A stretch of 64,000 nucleotides of DNA from Anaerolineae bacterium (GCA_022071955.1 JAJVIM010000022.1:331760-395759); one strand, 5' to 3'; shown: positions 8,247-17,272, counted from the stretch's first letter. A program made the numbers and translations. The notes: generated by a model from the sequence alone, not told the origin.

Positions 8247-9548
8247 TTACTCCTCTGGATGATGACTGCCTTTTTCCAGCGAAAACAGGTGGCGCAGCAC
8301 CGATACATACGCCGCGCCGTTGCCGTGCGCCGCCTCGTCTTTCAGGCGGAGGGTGGGTTGGTGCAAAATTTTATTGACCAGCCGGTGGCTCATCAGCCGG
8401 ATCATTTCCTGCTCGCGTTCGTCAAGGTTCAGCCGGTTAAACAGCAGTTCCAACTCGCGCTGGCGCAGCGACTCAACCTGATGGCGCAAATCGGTAATGG
8501 TTGACACCACGTCCAGCGAGGCGTACCAATCCATAAACTGCCCGGCTTCATCGGCGACAATTTGCTCAACCAGCGGAATTTCGGCTTCGCGGGCCTGCAA
8601 GTTGTCGTCAACCTGCCCCTGCAAATCATCAATATCGCTCAGGTACACGTTGGGCAGTTCGGTTACATCGGGGTTCACGTCGCGCGGCACGGCAATGTCG
8701 ATGAGATAGAGCGGCTGCCCGCCGCGCCGCATTACCGCCGGCTCAATCAGTTCGCGGTCAACAATGGTGTGGGGCGCGCCGGTGCTGGTGATAATGATGT
8801 CGGCCTGCAGAAACGCCTCCGGCAACTGCTGAAAGGTGATGGCCCGGCCCCGCCACTCCTGAGCCAATTGCACCGCATTTTGGTAGGTTCGGTTGGCCAC
8901 AGTGATCTTTTCGACGCCCCGTTTGCGCAGCGCCCGCACAGCAATGGCCCCCATTTCACCCGCACCGATGAGCAGCACATGCCGCTGAGTGAGATCGCCC
9001 AGCAGTTGGCTGGCCAGCCCCGCCGCTACCGAACTGATCGACGACGCATTGACCCCAATTTGGGTTTCGGTGCGAGCGCGTTTGCCGGCGTGAATGGCCG
9101 CCCGAAACAGCGCCGACAGCACTGTACCGGCCGCTCCCTGCGACAGCGCCGCTTCGTAGGCCTCGGTAATCTGCCCCAAAATTTGCGGCTCGCCCAGCAC
9201 CATCGAATCCAGCCCGGCGGACACTTTAAACAGATGGCGCACCGCTTCATCGTCGCGATAAACGTACAGATAATCGGTAAAATTCTCAACCGGCAAATCA
9301 CTGGAGCGGCTGAGCAGTCTAATAATAGCGCTGCCGGCGGTATCATGGCGGTTGACCAACGCGTAAACTTCGGCGCGGTTGCAGGTAGATACAATCACCC
9401 CTTCACGCACATCGGTTAAATGCGCCTGCGAATGGTTGGTGTCAAAGTGGGTCAGCGCTGCCCGCAGCGCGTTGTGGCTAAAATCCAACCGCTCCCTGAT
9501 TTCAACGGGAGCGGTTTTGTGACTCAAACCAATCAGCAATATTTCCAT
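8247..9548 (-). CDS. hemA: glutamyl-tRNA reductase
   Basis: 433 residues. It reduces glutamate on tRNA-Glu to glutamate-1-semialdehyde with NADPH, the first step of C5-pathway tetrapyrrole synthesis. The N-terminal GLSHKTAPVEIRERLDF and the catalytic cysteine in STCNRAE (Cys56) are canonical. The NADPH domain has LLIGAGEMGAIAVRAL, then ANRTYQNAVQLA and the IITSTGAPH segment. The helical dimerisation domain at the C-terminus is present, and the length is normal. It lies 12 bp downstream of moeA, so the two cofactor-biosynthesis genes probably form an operon. No hemL, hemB or hemC is visible in the window. Confidence 0.97.
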   Translation of the reverse strand: MEILLIGLSHKTAPVEIRERLDFSHNALRAALTHFDTNHSQAHLTDVREGVIVSTCNRAEVYALVNRHDTAGSAIIRLLSRSSDLPVENFTDYLYVYRDDEAVRHLFKVSAGLDSMVLGEPQILGQITEAYEAALSQGAAGTVLSALFRAAIHAGKRARTETQIGVNASSISSVAAGLASQLLGDLTQRHVLLIGAGEMGAIAVRALRKRGVEKITVANRTYQNAVQLAQEWRGRAITFQQLPEAFLQADIIITSTGAPHTIVDRELIEPAVMRRGGQPLYLIDIAVPRDVNPDVTELPNVYLSDIDDLQGQVDDNLQAREAEIPLVEQIVADEAGQFMDWYASLDVVSTITDLRHQVESLRQRELELLFNRLNLDEREQEMIRLMSHRLVNKILHQPTLRLKDEAAHGNGAAYVSVLRHLFSLEKGSHHPEE

Positions 9549-9560
9549 AAACTCAACTAC

Positions 9561-10823
9561 CTATACCCCCTGAATTGGGGTTGATTCGCTGCTGCTTTCA
9601 GTTTCGACCGGCCCCAGCAGCAGGGCCTCTACTTTTTCGCCGGCCCGGTAAGTATCCTGCCCGCGAGGCAAAATGACCAGCCCGTTGGCCCCGCTCATCG
9701 ACAGCAGCCGGCCCGACCCCTGAAAACCGGTGGTGGAAGCCAGCAGCAAGCCGTCTTTTTCCCGGCGCAGCACCACCCGTTGAAACTCGGTGCGGGCCGC
9801 GCTATGCTCCAAATCCTGGGCCAGCACGGCCAGTTCTCGCTGGCGGTAAATGTGGGTGTGGCCGGCCATGCGCAGCAACGCCGGGCGAACAAACACCTCA
9901 AAGCTAACCAGCGCGCTCACCGGGAAACCGGGCATGGCAAAACAGGGTTTGCCATCGACAACGGCAAAAGTGACCGGCTTGCCCGGTTTGGTGTTAACCC
10001 GGCCAAAATGCACCGTGCCGCGGCTGGCCAGATAGGGCTTAACCAGATCGAGCTGGCCCATCGACACCCCGCCCGAAGTGAGCAGCACGTCGGCCTCGGC
10101 CAGCCCGCGCTCAATGGTCTCTTCGAGCTGGCCGGCTTTATCGCGGACAATGCCCAAATCGAGCGGCGCGCAGCCGGCCTGCAGCACCGCGCTCATTAAC
10201 GCAAAACGGTTGGCGTCCCGAATCTGGCCGGGGGCCGGCGGCTCGTTCGGCTCCACAATTTCATCACCGGTAGACATCACCGCCACCACCGGCCGGCGGA
10301 TCACCGGCACGGTAGCCCGGCCAACTGTGCCCAGCAGCCCCAACTCGGCCGGGCCGAGCAGTTTGCCTTTGGGCAGCACCAACTGGCCGGCCTCAATATC
10401 CTGCCCTACCGGCCGAATGTTGGCCCCCTCCGGGATATCCGCGGTAAGAATCTCAACGTGGCCGTTGCCGGCTTCGGTTAGTTCCACCATCACTACCGCG
10501 GTAGTGCCCGGCGGCACCGGCGCACCGGTGGTCACCCGGGCAGCGGTTCCCGGCTCAATGGTGATGTCGTCCACGTAGCCGGCGGCCTGATCGCCTACCA
10601 GTCGCCGTGCGCCCGGCCCCTCAGCGGCGATGACGGCGTAGCCATCCACGCTGGCCGCGGCAAAAGGCGGCATCGGTTCAGCGGCAGTAATATCTTCGGC
10701 CAGGATGTGGTCCAGCGCCTCCGGCAGCGACACGGTAACCGCCGGCAGCGGCCGGGTATGCCGCCGGATCAATTCCAGGGCTTCTTCGATGGCGATCATG
10801 GGATAGGGGGATTCAACGGGCAT
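9561..10823 (-). CDS. moeA: molybdopterin molybdenumtransferase
   Basis: 420 residues. MoeA inserts molybdate into adenylylated molybdopterin. Domain order is complete: an N-terminal arm (MIAIEEALELI), domain II, the MoCF_biosynth domain with STGDEIVEPNEPPAPGQIRDAN and TSGGVSMGQLDLV, and then the C-terminal MoeA_C beta-barrel after FAMPGFPVSALVSFEVFVRP. AGGA lies 9 nt before the ATG at 10823. The region upstream is a 150-bp divergent intergenic gap shared with an exported hydrolase. It is probably cotranscribed with hemA. No other molybdenum-cofactor genes are visible here. Confidence 0.96.
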   Translation of the reverse strand: MPVESPYPMIAIEEALELIRRHTRPLPAVTVSLPEALDHILAEDITAAEPMPPFAAASVDGYAVIAAEGPGARRLVGDQAAGYVDDITIEPGTAARVTTGAPVPPGTTAVVMVELTEAGNGHVEILTADIPEGANIRPVGQDIEAGQLVLPKGKLLGPAELGLLGTVGRATVPVIRRPVVAVMSTGDEIVEPNEPPAPGQIRDANRFALMSAVLQAGCAPLDLGIVRDKAGQLEETIERGLAEADVLLTSGGVSMGQLDLVKPYLASRGTVHFGRVNTKPGKPVTFAVVDGKPCFAMPGFPVSALVSFEVFVRPALLRMAGHTHIYRQRELAVLAQDLEHSAARTEFQRVVLRREKDGLLLASTTGFQGSGRLLSMSGANGLVILPRGQDTYRAGEKVEALLLGPVETESSSESTPIQGV

Positions 10824-10976
10824 ATTTTAATCCTGTTTATCGTAAAAATTAACCAAGGGTAAAGTATACTTACTTTGCGCCAAAAGTTCAAAAGCTACGT
10901 TTTTTGTTGTTTGGCCAAATTCCTTTACAATCGGAGTTGGAGTTTTTTTCAATTTTCTCGAATCGGTGACCCGGTT

Positions 10977-12257
10977 ATGACCAACATTTCCCGCAAAAAA
11001 ATCCTGCTGGCCGGCGCAGCCATCGCGCTGATTCTGGCCGTGAGCTGGCTGCTCACTACCGAGAACAACGCCGTGTGGCCGGTGCGCAACACCATTATTT
11101 ATCACCTGTATGTCTGGTTCAACGGCCCGCTCACCGATCCGCCCGTTGGCGGCCCCACCGGCGCGCTGGCCGGCAGCGTGCGCTCGGCGCAGGGGCAGCC
11201 CATCGAGGGGGCAACGGTGCTGCTGGCCTACCCCAACGGCGCCACCTTCAGCACCCGCACCGATGCTGCCGGGCAGTACCAAATTGAGGGCATCCCGCCG
11301 GGCACATACCGGCCGGTGGCCGGCGCGCCCGGTTTTCGGAGCGCCCGCTTTGGCGATTTCTGGCAGCAGGTGCGCATCGAAGCCGGCCACACCGCCGCCG
11401 CCGCCGCACTGCTGGCGGAAAATCCGCCGCGGCAGGTTGCACCCGGCACCAACCTGCAACTCAGCGGCCCCACCGAACTCACCTGCCAGCAGCCGCTGGC
11501 CAGCCAGGCTAATCGCTGGCAAATAAACTTTAACAGCAATGGCCAGCCTAACCAGCCGGCGTTTTACTACACCCCCACCAGCGCCGCGCCAACGGACCGG
11601 CTGCCACTGCTGATGATCATTTATCCCGGCCCGGCCGACACCTGGGAATGTGTCAGCGCGCCGCTGGCCAAGGCCGGTTACGCCGTGCTGGCCGCCGGCC
11701 CGGCGTACACCTTTGATCTGGAGTCCGATCTGGACGAGCTGGAGCGGATGCTGGATTTTGCCCGCCGGGAGCAGTTCCCCGGCACCGCCGGCGAGCAAAT
11801 CGCCCTGCTGGGCGGCAGTTACAGCAGCCTGCACGTGCAGCGTATGTTGCAACGCGGCGAAGAAAATCTGGTGGCGGCGCTGCTGCTGGGGCCGCCCACC
11901 GACCTGTTTGAAATGCGCCGTCAACTTGAAAACGGCACCTACATTCCGCCTTTTGGGCTGGATCAGGCGTTTCGGGCGCTGGGCCTGCCCGGCGACGAGC
12001 CGCTGCGCTATTTTGACTACTCCGGCGCGTATCACGTTCGGGCCGATTTTCCGCCGGTGGCCATTTTGCACAGCCGCCACGATGAAATTGTGCCCTACCA
12101 GCAAAGCGAACTGCTGGCCAAAAATATGACACTGATCGGCGCACGGTACGAACTTTATTTTTTCAACGGAGCCAGCCATTATTTAATGGATGAAGGCGGC
12201 GACGCGCTGACCGTGTTTGACCTCAGCCTGGATTTTATGGCCCGGCAATTTCAGTAA
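10977..12257 (+). CDS. membrane-anchored alpha/beta hydrolase with a carboxypeptidase-regulatory-like domain
   Basis: 426 residues. A signal anchor (KKILLAGAAIALILAVSWLL, residues 7-26) is followed by a CarboxypepD_reg-like beta-sandwich (about 58-140, GSVRSAQGQPIEGATVLL...GQYQIEGIPPGTY). The C-terminal alpha/beta hydrolase (about 185-426) has the nucleophile elbow GGSYSS, a putative catalytic acid in HSRHDEIVP and a histidine in GASHYL. It should act outside the membrane on an ester or small peptide. The ATG at 10977 opens the signal segment and has GGTGA upstream; an in-frame extension to 10875 would add non-signal residues. The substrate is unknown. Confidence 0.75.
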   Translation: MTNISRKKILLAGAAIALILAVSWLLTTENNAVWPVRNTIIYHLYVWFNGPLTDPPVGGPTGALAGSVRSAQGQPIEGATVLLAYPNGATFSTRTDAAGQYQIEGIPPGTYRPVAGAPGFRSARFGDFWQQVRIEAGHTAAAAALLAENPPRQVAPGTNLQLSGPTELTCQQPLASQANRWQINFNSNGQPNQPAFYYTPTSAAPTDRLPLLMIIYPGPADTWECVSAPLAKAGYAVLAAGPAYTFDLESDLDELERMLDFARREQFPGTAGEQIALLGGSYSSLHVQRMLQRGEENLVAALLLGPPTDLFEMRRQLENGTYIPPFGLDQAFRALGLPGDEPLRYFDYSGAYHVRADFPPVAILHSRHDEIVPYQQSELLAKNMTLIGARYELYFFNGASHYLMDEGGDALTVFDLSLDFMARQFQ

Positions 12258-12314
12258 CTTGCCGCCGTGTGCTAGAATGGCCCTGTAATTGCTGGCTAGC
12301 AAAAGGACAATCCT

Positions 12315-12764
12315 GTGACCGACAAATGGCTGCAACAACTCGAAGCGCTGTACGAGGCCGATAAAGCCCGCGAGCAGGCCAAACAGGCGCAGGCCCGGCA
12401 GCAGGAGCAGCAAGCCGATGCCGCCGCCGAACTGCTCACCCGGGTGCGGGCGCACGAACTGCTGCGGCTGGTGCAAAAACACCTGCTCAGTGGCGAAGGC
12501 TCGCTGGGGATTTATGAAAAATCCCGCGAGTACGACCGGGCGGTGGTGCTGGCCTGGCAAGGGCCAATTTCAGACGCCCGCCGGCCCAACCCCAAAGACC
12601 CGGATGATTATCACTACATTGCGGTGGGCGCGCGCGACGGCCAACTGCTGGTTAACGGCCAGTCCGTAGCCGCCACGCCGGACGCGCTCAAAGCGGCCCT
12701 GTTGCAAGCCGCCGAAACCCCGGCGGTCGCCGCCCGCAAAAAACCCATCACGAGAGCTGCCTGA
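12315..12764 (+). CDS. conserved-looking hypothetical protein with N-terminal coiled coil
   Basis: 149 residues with a GTG start after AAAGGA. Residues 12-45 are rich in Ala, Gln, Glu and Lys and predict a coiled coil. The central part (about 50-110) contains HELLRLVQKHLL and DYHYIAVGARDGQLLVNGQS, which looks like a small compact domain, and the C-terminus is basic. The stop overlaps the next start (TGATG), coupling it to the mevalonate-pathway decarboxylase. I recognise no family and cannot assign a role. The overlap alone suggests coexpression, not shared function. Confidence 0.7.
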   Translation: MTDKWLQQLEALYEADKAREQAKQAQARQQEQQADAAAELLTRVRAHELLRLVQKHLLSGEGSLGIYEKSREYDRAVVLAWQGPISDARRPNPKDPDDYHYIAVGARDGQLLVNGQSVAATPDALKAALLQAAETPAVAARKKPITRAA

Positions 12765-13780
12765 TGTCTACCACTCCCCAAACCGAACTGTGGCGGCGCG
12801 CCGCCCAAACCCGGCAGGCCACCGCGCTGGCCCACCCCAATATCGCTTTTATCAAATACTGGGGCAACCAAAACGATAACTTGCGCCTGCCGGCCAACCC
12901 GTCGCTGTCGATGAATCTGGCCAGCCTGCACGCCATCACTACCGTTCAATTTGATGACTCCCGCCCGGCCGACAGCCTGACCATCAACGGCCAGCCGGTA
13001 ACCGGGCCGGGGCTGGCCCGTGTTTCGACCAGCCTGGATTTGATCCGGGCCGAAGCCGGGCTGAAGCTGCCGGCGCAGGTCACGTCGGCCAGCAATTTTC
13101 CCGTTGGCTCGGGCATTGCTTCCTCGGCGGCGGCGTTTGCCGCGCTGGCGGTGGCCGGAGCGGCCGCCGCCGGCCTGCCCGCCAGCGGGTCCAGCCTGTC
13201 GCGGCTGGCCCGGCGCGGCTCCGGATCGGCCAGCCGGTCCGTGCCGGCCGGCTACTGCGAATGGCTGACCGGCAGCGATGAAACTTCGGTGGCCACCAGC
13301 ATCGCTCCGCCGGAACACTGGGATTTGCGCGATGTGGTGGTGGTGGTCAGCCAGGCCCACAAAGCGGTGGGGTCAACCGGCGGGCATTCGCTGGCGGCCA
13401 CCAGTTCGCTGCAAGCGGCGCGGGTGGCCGGCGCGGCTGATCGGCTGGCGGCCTGCAAAGCGGCGCTGCTGGCTCGCGATCTGCCGGCGATGGGCGCGGT
13501 CATCGAAGAAGACGCGGTAATTATGCACGGGGTGATGATGTCGAGCCGGCCGCCGCTCTACTACTGGACGCCGGAAACAATGGCCATTATTCAGGCCACC
13601 CAGCAGTGGCGCGCCGATGGCCTGCCGGTCTACTTTACCATTGATGCCGGGCCAAACGTCCATCTTATTTGCGACGCTGCTCACGCCGCCCAGGTTGAAG
13701 CCGCGGCCCGCCAAATTGCAGGCGTGCAGCGGGTTTTGGTTAGCGGGCCGGGCGGGGCAGCCCGTCTGATCGACCGGTAA
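12764..13780 (+). CDS. diphosphomevalonate or phosphomevalonate decarboxylase (GHMP kinase family)
   Basis: 338 residues. It begins HPNIAFIKYWGN (24-35) and has the GHMP ATP-binding loop VGSGIASSAAAFAAL (114-128), GSGSASRS, and the catalytic Asp in DAGPNVH (about 293). This is the mevalonate decarboxylase fold, which makes isopentenyl diphosphate or isopentenyl phosphate. The usual Lys of the YWGK motif is Asn35 here. In Chloroflexota a homologue (Roseiflexus castenholzii) is known to act on mevalonate phosphate rather than the diphosphate, so either activity is possible. No other mevalonate gene lies in the window. It is translationally coupled to the hypothetical gene upstream. Confidence 0.88.
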   Translation: MSTTPQTELWRRAAQTRQATALAHPNIAFIKYWGNQNDNLRLPANPSLSMNLASLHAITTVQFDDSRPADSLTINGQPVTGPGLARVSTSLDLIRAEAGLKLPAQVTSASNFPVGSGIASSAAAFAALAVAGAAAAGLPASGSSLSRLARRGSGSASRSVPAGYCEWLTGSDETSVATSIAPPEHWDLRDVVVVVSQAHKAVGSTGGHSLAATSSLQAARVAGAADRLAACKAALLARDLPAMGAVIEEDAVIMHGVMMSSRPPLYYWTPETMAIIQATQQWRADGLPVYFTIDAGPNVHLICDAAHAAQVEAAARQIAGVQRVLVSGPGGAARLIDR

Positions 13781-13828
13781 TTTCAGGTTGGTTTAATTTT
13801 TGTGCCGCATACTCGCCAGTATATTTTG

Positions 13829-13857
13829 TTTGCAAGTAGGGGCGGCACAGGTATAAT
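13829..13857 (+). promoter_or_regulatory. sigma-70-like promoter upstream of the site-2 protease gene
   Basis: TTTGCA (13829-13834) and TATAAT (13852-13857) are separated by 17 bp. The transcript would start near 13865, about 30 bp before the TTG start at 13897. Read by eye only. Confidence 0.6.
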
Positions 13858-13896
13858 GACACTGCCGATCGTCGCACCCGTTAAAGGAGCTGGATT

Positions 13897-15300
13897 TTGA
13901 CGACGTTAATTGCTTTTATCATCATTTTGAGCATTTTAATATTTGTCCACGAACTGGGGCACTTTGTGGTGGCCAAACGTTCGGGCATTACCGTTGAAGA
14001 GTTTGCCATTGGTTTTCCGCCCCGCGCGGTCAAAGTGTGGCAGGACGAGGGGCAGATCACCCTGGACGGCCACGAGTACGTGATTGGCCGCAAGGTAAAA
14101 GTGCCGCGCAGTATCCAGTCGGGCGCGCAGATTTACGCCGAAACCGGCACCGACGAAAAGGGCCGGCCGGCGGTAACGTATCTGGAACTGGCCGAAGATG
14201 GCGACGCCGGCAGAGCCAAACCGGCCGGCGGCAGCGAAGCCCGGTTTTTTGGTATGTTTGGTCCCGCCAAAACAGAAGCGCCCAAAACCATCCCGGCCAA
14301 CCGGCCGCTGGTTACTGTTGACGGGCTGGTGCGCCCCACCGAATATTCCATCAACTGGATTCCGCTGGGCGGCTACGTGCGCATGGTTGGCGAAGAAGAC
14401 CCCACCGATCCGGGCAGTTTTGCCAGCAAAAGCAAACGCATTCGGCTGGCGGTGCTGGCTGCCGGGTCGATAATGAATTTGCTGCTGGCGGTGGTGCTGT
14501 TTACGGCCACCTCAATGTCGGGCGTGCCGGAGCCAATCACCGGCACCAACCTGGCCGGCGAAGAAAGCGCCATCGCCGACACCGTTATTACCGACGTGGT
14601 GAGCAACACGCCCGCCGCCGAGGCCGGCATCAAAGCCGGTGATATTGTGCTGGGGGCCAACACTATTGAGTTCAAACACGTGGGCGACCTCATCTACTTT
14701 GTTAACGAAAACAAAGGCAAAGAGGTCACCCTGCATTTGAAACGCAACGATGAAACGCTGCAAGTTTCGCTGACACCGCGGGCCAATCCGCCGGAAGGCG
14801 AAGGCGCAATGGGCGTTGGCATCAGTTACGACAATTTTGAAAACAAAAAAATATACTATCCATTCCACGTGGCCGCAGTGCGGGGCGTGCAGCAAACCGC
14901 CGAATATATTGGGCTGGTCTTTTACATGCCCATCGCTATTTTGCGCGATATTGTCCCGGCCGAAGCCGCCCGGCCAACCGGGCCGGTTGGCATCTACCAG
15001 CAAACCGGTTCGGCGGTAGACGCGGCGGTAACGCTGGATTGGTGGTTCCCAATTTTGTGGCTCACGGCAATTTTGAGCACCGCGCTGGCGGTTACCAACC
15101 TGCTGCCTCTGCCGGCGCTGGATGGCGGCCGGATTATGTTTGTAATTGTTGAGGCGCTACGCGGCAAACGCATCGCGCCGGAAAAAGAAGGGGCTATCCA
15201 CTTTATCGGGCTGGCCCTGCTGCTAACCCTGATGCTGGTGATCAGCTACTACGACGTGAGCAACCCTATCCCAACTATCGACTGGTCAAACTTTTTTTAA
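13897..15300 (+). CDS. rseP: RseP-type site-2 zinc metalloprotease
   Basis: 467 residues, M50B family. These membrane-embedded proteases cut transmembrane anti-sigma factors and signal-peptide remnants. The active-site helix at the N-terminus carries HELGH (18-22). A PDZ domain covers about 225-300 (AEAGIKAGDIVLGANTIE). The second catalytic helix has NLLPLPALDGGRIMF (about 403-417), which supplies the third zinc ligand Asp. About 100 residues of soluble insert between the first helix and the GGYVRMVGEEDP segment are longer than in E. coli. The TTG start follows AGGAG at 8 nt. The stop overlaps the start of the next gene. Confidence 0.93.
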   Translation: MTTLIAFIIILSILIFVHELGHFVVAKRSGITVEEFAIGFPPRAVKVWQDEGQITLDGHEYVIGRKVKVPRSIQSGAQIYAETGTDEKGRPAVTYLELAEDGDAGRAKPAGGSEARFFGMFGPAKTEAPKTIPANRPLVTVDGLVRPTEYSINWIPLGGYVRMVGEEDPTDPGSFASKSKRIRLAVLAAGSIMNLLLAVVLFTATSMSGVPEPITGTNLAGEESAIADTVITDVVSNTPAAEAGIKAGDIVLGANTIEFKHVGDLIYFVNENKGKEVTLHLKRNDETLQVSLTPRANPPEGEGAMGVGISYDNFENKKIYYPFHVAAVRGVQQTAEYIGLVFYMPIAILRDIVPAEAARPTGPVGIYQQTGSAVDAAVTLDWWFPILWLTAILSTALAVTNLLPLPALDGGRIMFVIVEALRGKRIAPEKEGAIHFIGLALLLTLMLVISYYDVSNPIPTIDWSNFF

Positions 15301-16175
15301 TGGAAAACGAGTGTCCTAACTGCCATTCTGAGCTGGAGCCAGGATGGCAGTCCTGCCCAAAATGTGGCTTCAGCAAAACCAAACAATCTGAAACAACTAT
15401 TCGCTGCAAAAATTGCAGCCGGCGCGCCCCGGACAACTTATTGGTCTGTCCGCATTGCGGCGCAAATTTAGAACCCAAACCATTTCCCGTCCTCCAGTTC
15501 AGCCTGGTTGCTGTTTTGGTTGGCGGGTTAATTTTTGGCGGCATCTGGCTGGGTCCGTGGCTGCAAGCCGGCACGCATGAAGTGGCTGTGTTCATCAACC
15601 CACCCACACCCACCCCAACCTTCACCGTAACGCCAACGTTTACGCCGACACCTACCCACACCCCCTCGCCCACGCCCACCGAAACGTTAACGCCGACGCC
15701 CAGCCCAACGCTAACGCCCACCCGCACCCCTACCCTAACGCCAACGCCCACCGAAACCAACACGCCCGTGCCCGGCGCGCCAACAGAAACGCCAACGCCC
15801 ACCATCACACCGACGCCCACGCCAAAATTTGGCAAACCGGTGGTGCTTGGCCCAACCGACGGCAAACTTTTTGGGCACGGTGAGGAGTTGATTCTGCGCT
15901 GGCAGGATATGGGGCCGCTGGCCGATAACGAATACTACGCGGTGCGGCTCACCTGGCAGCAGGATGGCCAACTGGCCTACGGCGGCACCAATATCAAAAA
16001 TAATTTCTGGGTGATACCGCCCGATCTGTACTGGGGTCTGGCCGACGAATTTACCGGCCGAAAATACGAGTGGTATGTGTACGTAGAAGAAATCACCACC
16101 GACGCCAACGGCCAAAAAATCGCCCGGCCGGCCAGCGATGTGAGTGATACCTATTCATTTTTGTGGCAACAGTGA
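15300..16175 (+). CDS. double zinc-ribbon membrane protein with Thr-Pro linker
   Basis: 291 residues. Two zinc ribbons occupy the N-terminus (Cys5, 8, 19, 22 and Cys36, 39, 50, 53). One membrane helix (about 64-86) follows, then an extracytoplasmic linker (about 101-176) made almost wholly of Thr-Pro dipeptides with Ser, Glu and Leu variants. The C-terminal domain (about 178-290) has ELILRWQD and NEYYAVRLTW strands, like an immunoglobulin-like or fibronectin-like fold. The linker is rigid and likely glycosylated at the surface. The start overlaps the rseP stop. This type of protein is common in Chloroflexota (inference). Function is unknown. Confidence 0.75.
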   Translation: MENECPNCHSELEPGWQSCPKCGFSKTKQSETTIRCKNCSRRAPDNLLVCPHCGANLEPKPFPVLQFSLVAVLVGGLIFGGIWLGPWLQAGTHEVAVFINPPTPTPTFTVTPTFTPTPTHTPSPTPTETLTPTPSPTLTPTRTPTLTPTPTETNTPVPGAPTETPTPTITPTPTPKFGKPVVLGPTDGKLFGHGEELILRWQDMGPLADNEYYAVRLTWQQDGQLAYGGTNIKNNFWVIPPDLYWGLADEFTGRKYEWYVYVEEITTDANGQKIARPASDVSDTYSFLWQQ

Positions 16176-16183
16176 GAACAACT

Positions 16184-17194
16184 ATGGCAAAATCATTCAA
16201 AGAACTATTAGAAAATCTGGCCAGCGACCCGCAGTTGCACACCAGTCACCTGTTTATTTTATCCAAAATGGACGCACCGTCGCTGACTACTTTTAAAGAA
16301 ATCTGGCCCTCTATTCCGGTGCAGCGCCGGCGGGATATGCTCCAGGAAATGATGGAGATCACCGAAGTCAATTTTGAGGTTGACTTTGACCCGGTTTTTC
16401 TGCTGGGACTGGGCGATGTTGACGCGCAAACCCGGGCGCTGTCGATCCGGGGGCTGTGGGAGCACGAAAAACCCAGCCTCATCCGGCCGCTGGTCCATCT
16501 GCTTAAAACCGATGAAGCCGCCACGGTGCGGGAGGCCGCTGCTTCGGCGCTGGGCAAATTTATTTACCTGCACGAACTGGAAGAACTCGATTCCAGCGAA
16601 GCGCTGCTGGCCGAAGAAGCGCTGCTGGAAACCATTTACCAGGGCAGCGAAGACATCGATGTCCGCCGGCGGGCCATTGAAGCCGTTTCCTATTCCAGCG
16701 ACAGGCGTATCCCGGCCATTATTGAAAGCGCCTACTACAGCGATTACGACAAAATGCAGGTGAGCGCCATATTTGCAATGGGCCGCAACGCCGATCCGCG
16801 CTGGCTGCCGCTGGTGATTGAAGAACTGGACAACCCGGCCTCGGAAATTCGGTTTGAAGCCTGCCGGGCCTGCGGCGAACTGGAAGCCAAAGAGGCGGTA
16901 GAAAAACTGGTAGGCCTCATCGAAGAAGATGCCGACGTGGAAGTTCAGGAAATGGCCATTTGGGCCCTGGGCAAAATTGGCGGGCAAACCGCCAGAGAGG
17001 TGCTGGAAGAGTGCGTGGAACACGACAACCCGGCCCTGGCTCAGGCCGCCGAAGAGGCGCTGGAAGAACTCAACCTTTTTGACGAAGACTCATTCATGCT
17101 GTACGACTTTTCAGATTACATGGATGGCGACGAAGAGCTTGACGAAATGGACGACTTTGACTCGCCTTACGGCAGCGGAGATTATCTAAACTAA
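16184..17194 (+). CDS. HEAT-repeat protein with acidic tail
   Basis: 336 residues of paired amphipathic helices. Repeats can be recognised at about 85-120 (SLIRPLVHLLKTDEAATVREAAASALG), 150-180, 205-240 and 245-280 (DVEVQEMAIWALGKIG). The last 50 residues are strongly acidic. The fold is a protein-protein interaction solenoid. The ATG at 16184 starts 9 bases after the previous stop and is preferred to an in-frame GTG at 16163 that would overlap it. A hairpin terminator follows at 17219. A role as an adaptor is likely, but the partner cannot be named. Confidence 0.8.
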   Translation: MAKSFKELLENLASDPQLHTSHLFILSKMDAPSLTTFKEIWPSIPVQRRRDMLQEMMEITEVNFEVDFDPVFLLGLGDVDAQTRALSIRGLWEHEKPSLIRPLVHLLKTDEAATVREAAASALGKFIYLHELEELDSSEALLAEEALLETIYQGSEDIDVRRRAIEAVSYSSDRRIPAIIESAYYSDYDKMQVSAIFAMGRNADPRWLPLVIEELDNPASEIRFEACRACGELEAKEAVEKLVGLIEEDADVEVQEMAIWALGKIGGQTAREVLEECVEHDNPALAQAAEEALEELNLFDEDSFMLYDFSDYMDGDEELDEMDDFDSPYGSGDYLN

Positions 17195-17218
17195 CCCGCT
17201 CAGCTCTGATTTGCCACA

Positions 17219-17256
17219 AACCGCAAGAGCCGCCACACTCTTGCGGTTTATTTTTG
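17219..17256 (+). terminator. rho-independent terminator
   Basis: AACCGCAAGAG (17219-17229) pairs with CTCTTGCGGTT (17238-17248) around an 8-nt loop. The T-rich stretch TATTTTTGTT follows. It ends the rseP-to-HEAT operon. Confidence 0.85.
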
Positions 17257-17272
17257 TTAGCGAGAATTGAAT

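Noticed and set aside
10827..12179. A 450-codon open frame on the minus strand opposite the exported hydrolase
   Set aside because: It is antisense to a frame with clear signal, domain and catalytic motifs. Its own product is Gly-, Gln- and Arg-rich with no recognisable domain, as expected in GC-rich antisense frames.
15600..15830. Repeat in DNA that looks like a short tandem array (possible CRISPR or minisatellite)
   Set aside because: It codes the Thr-Pro linker in frame. There are no regular unique spacers, and no cas genes are nearby.
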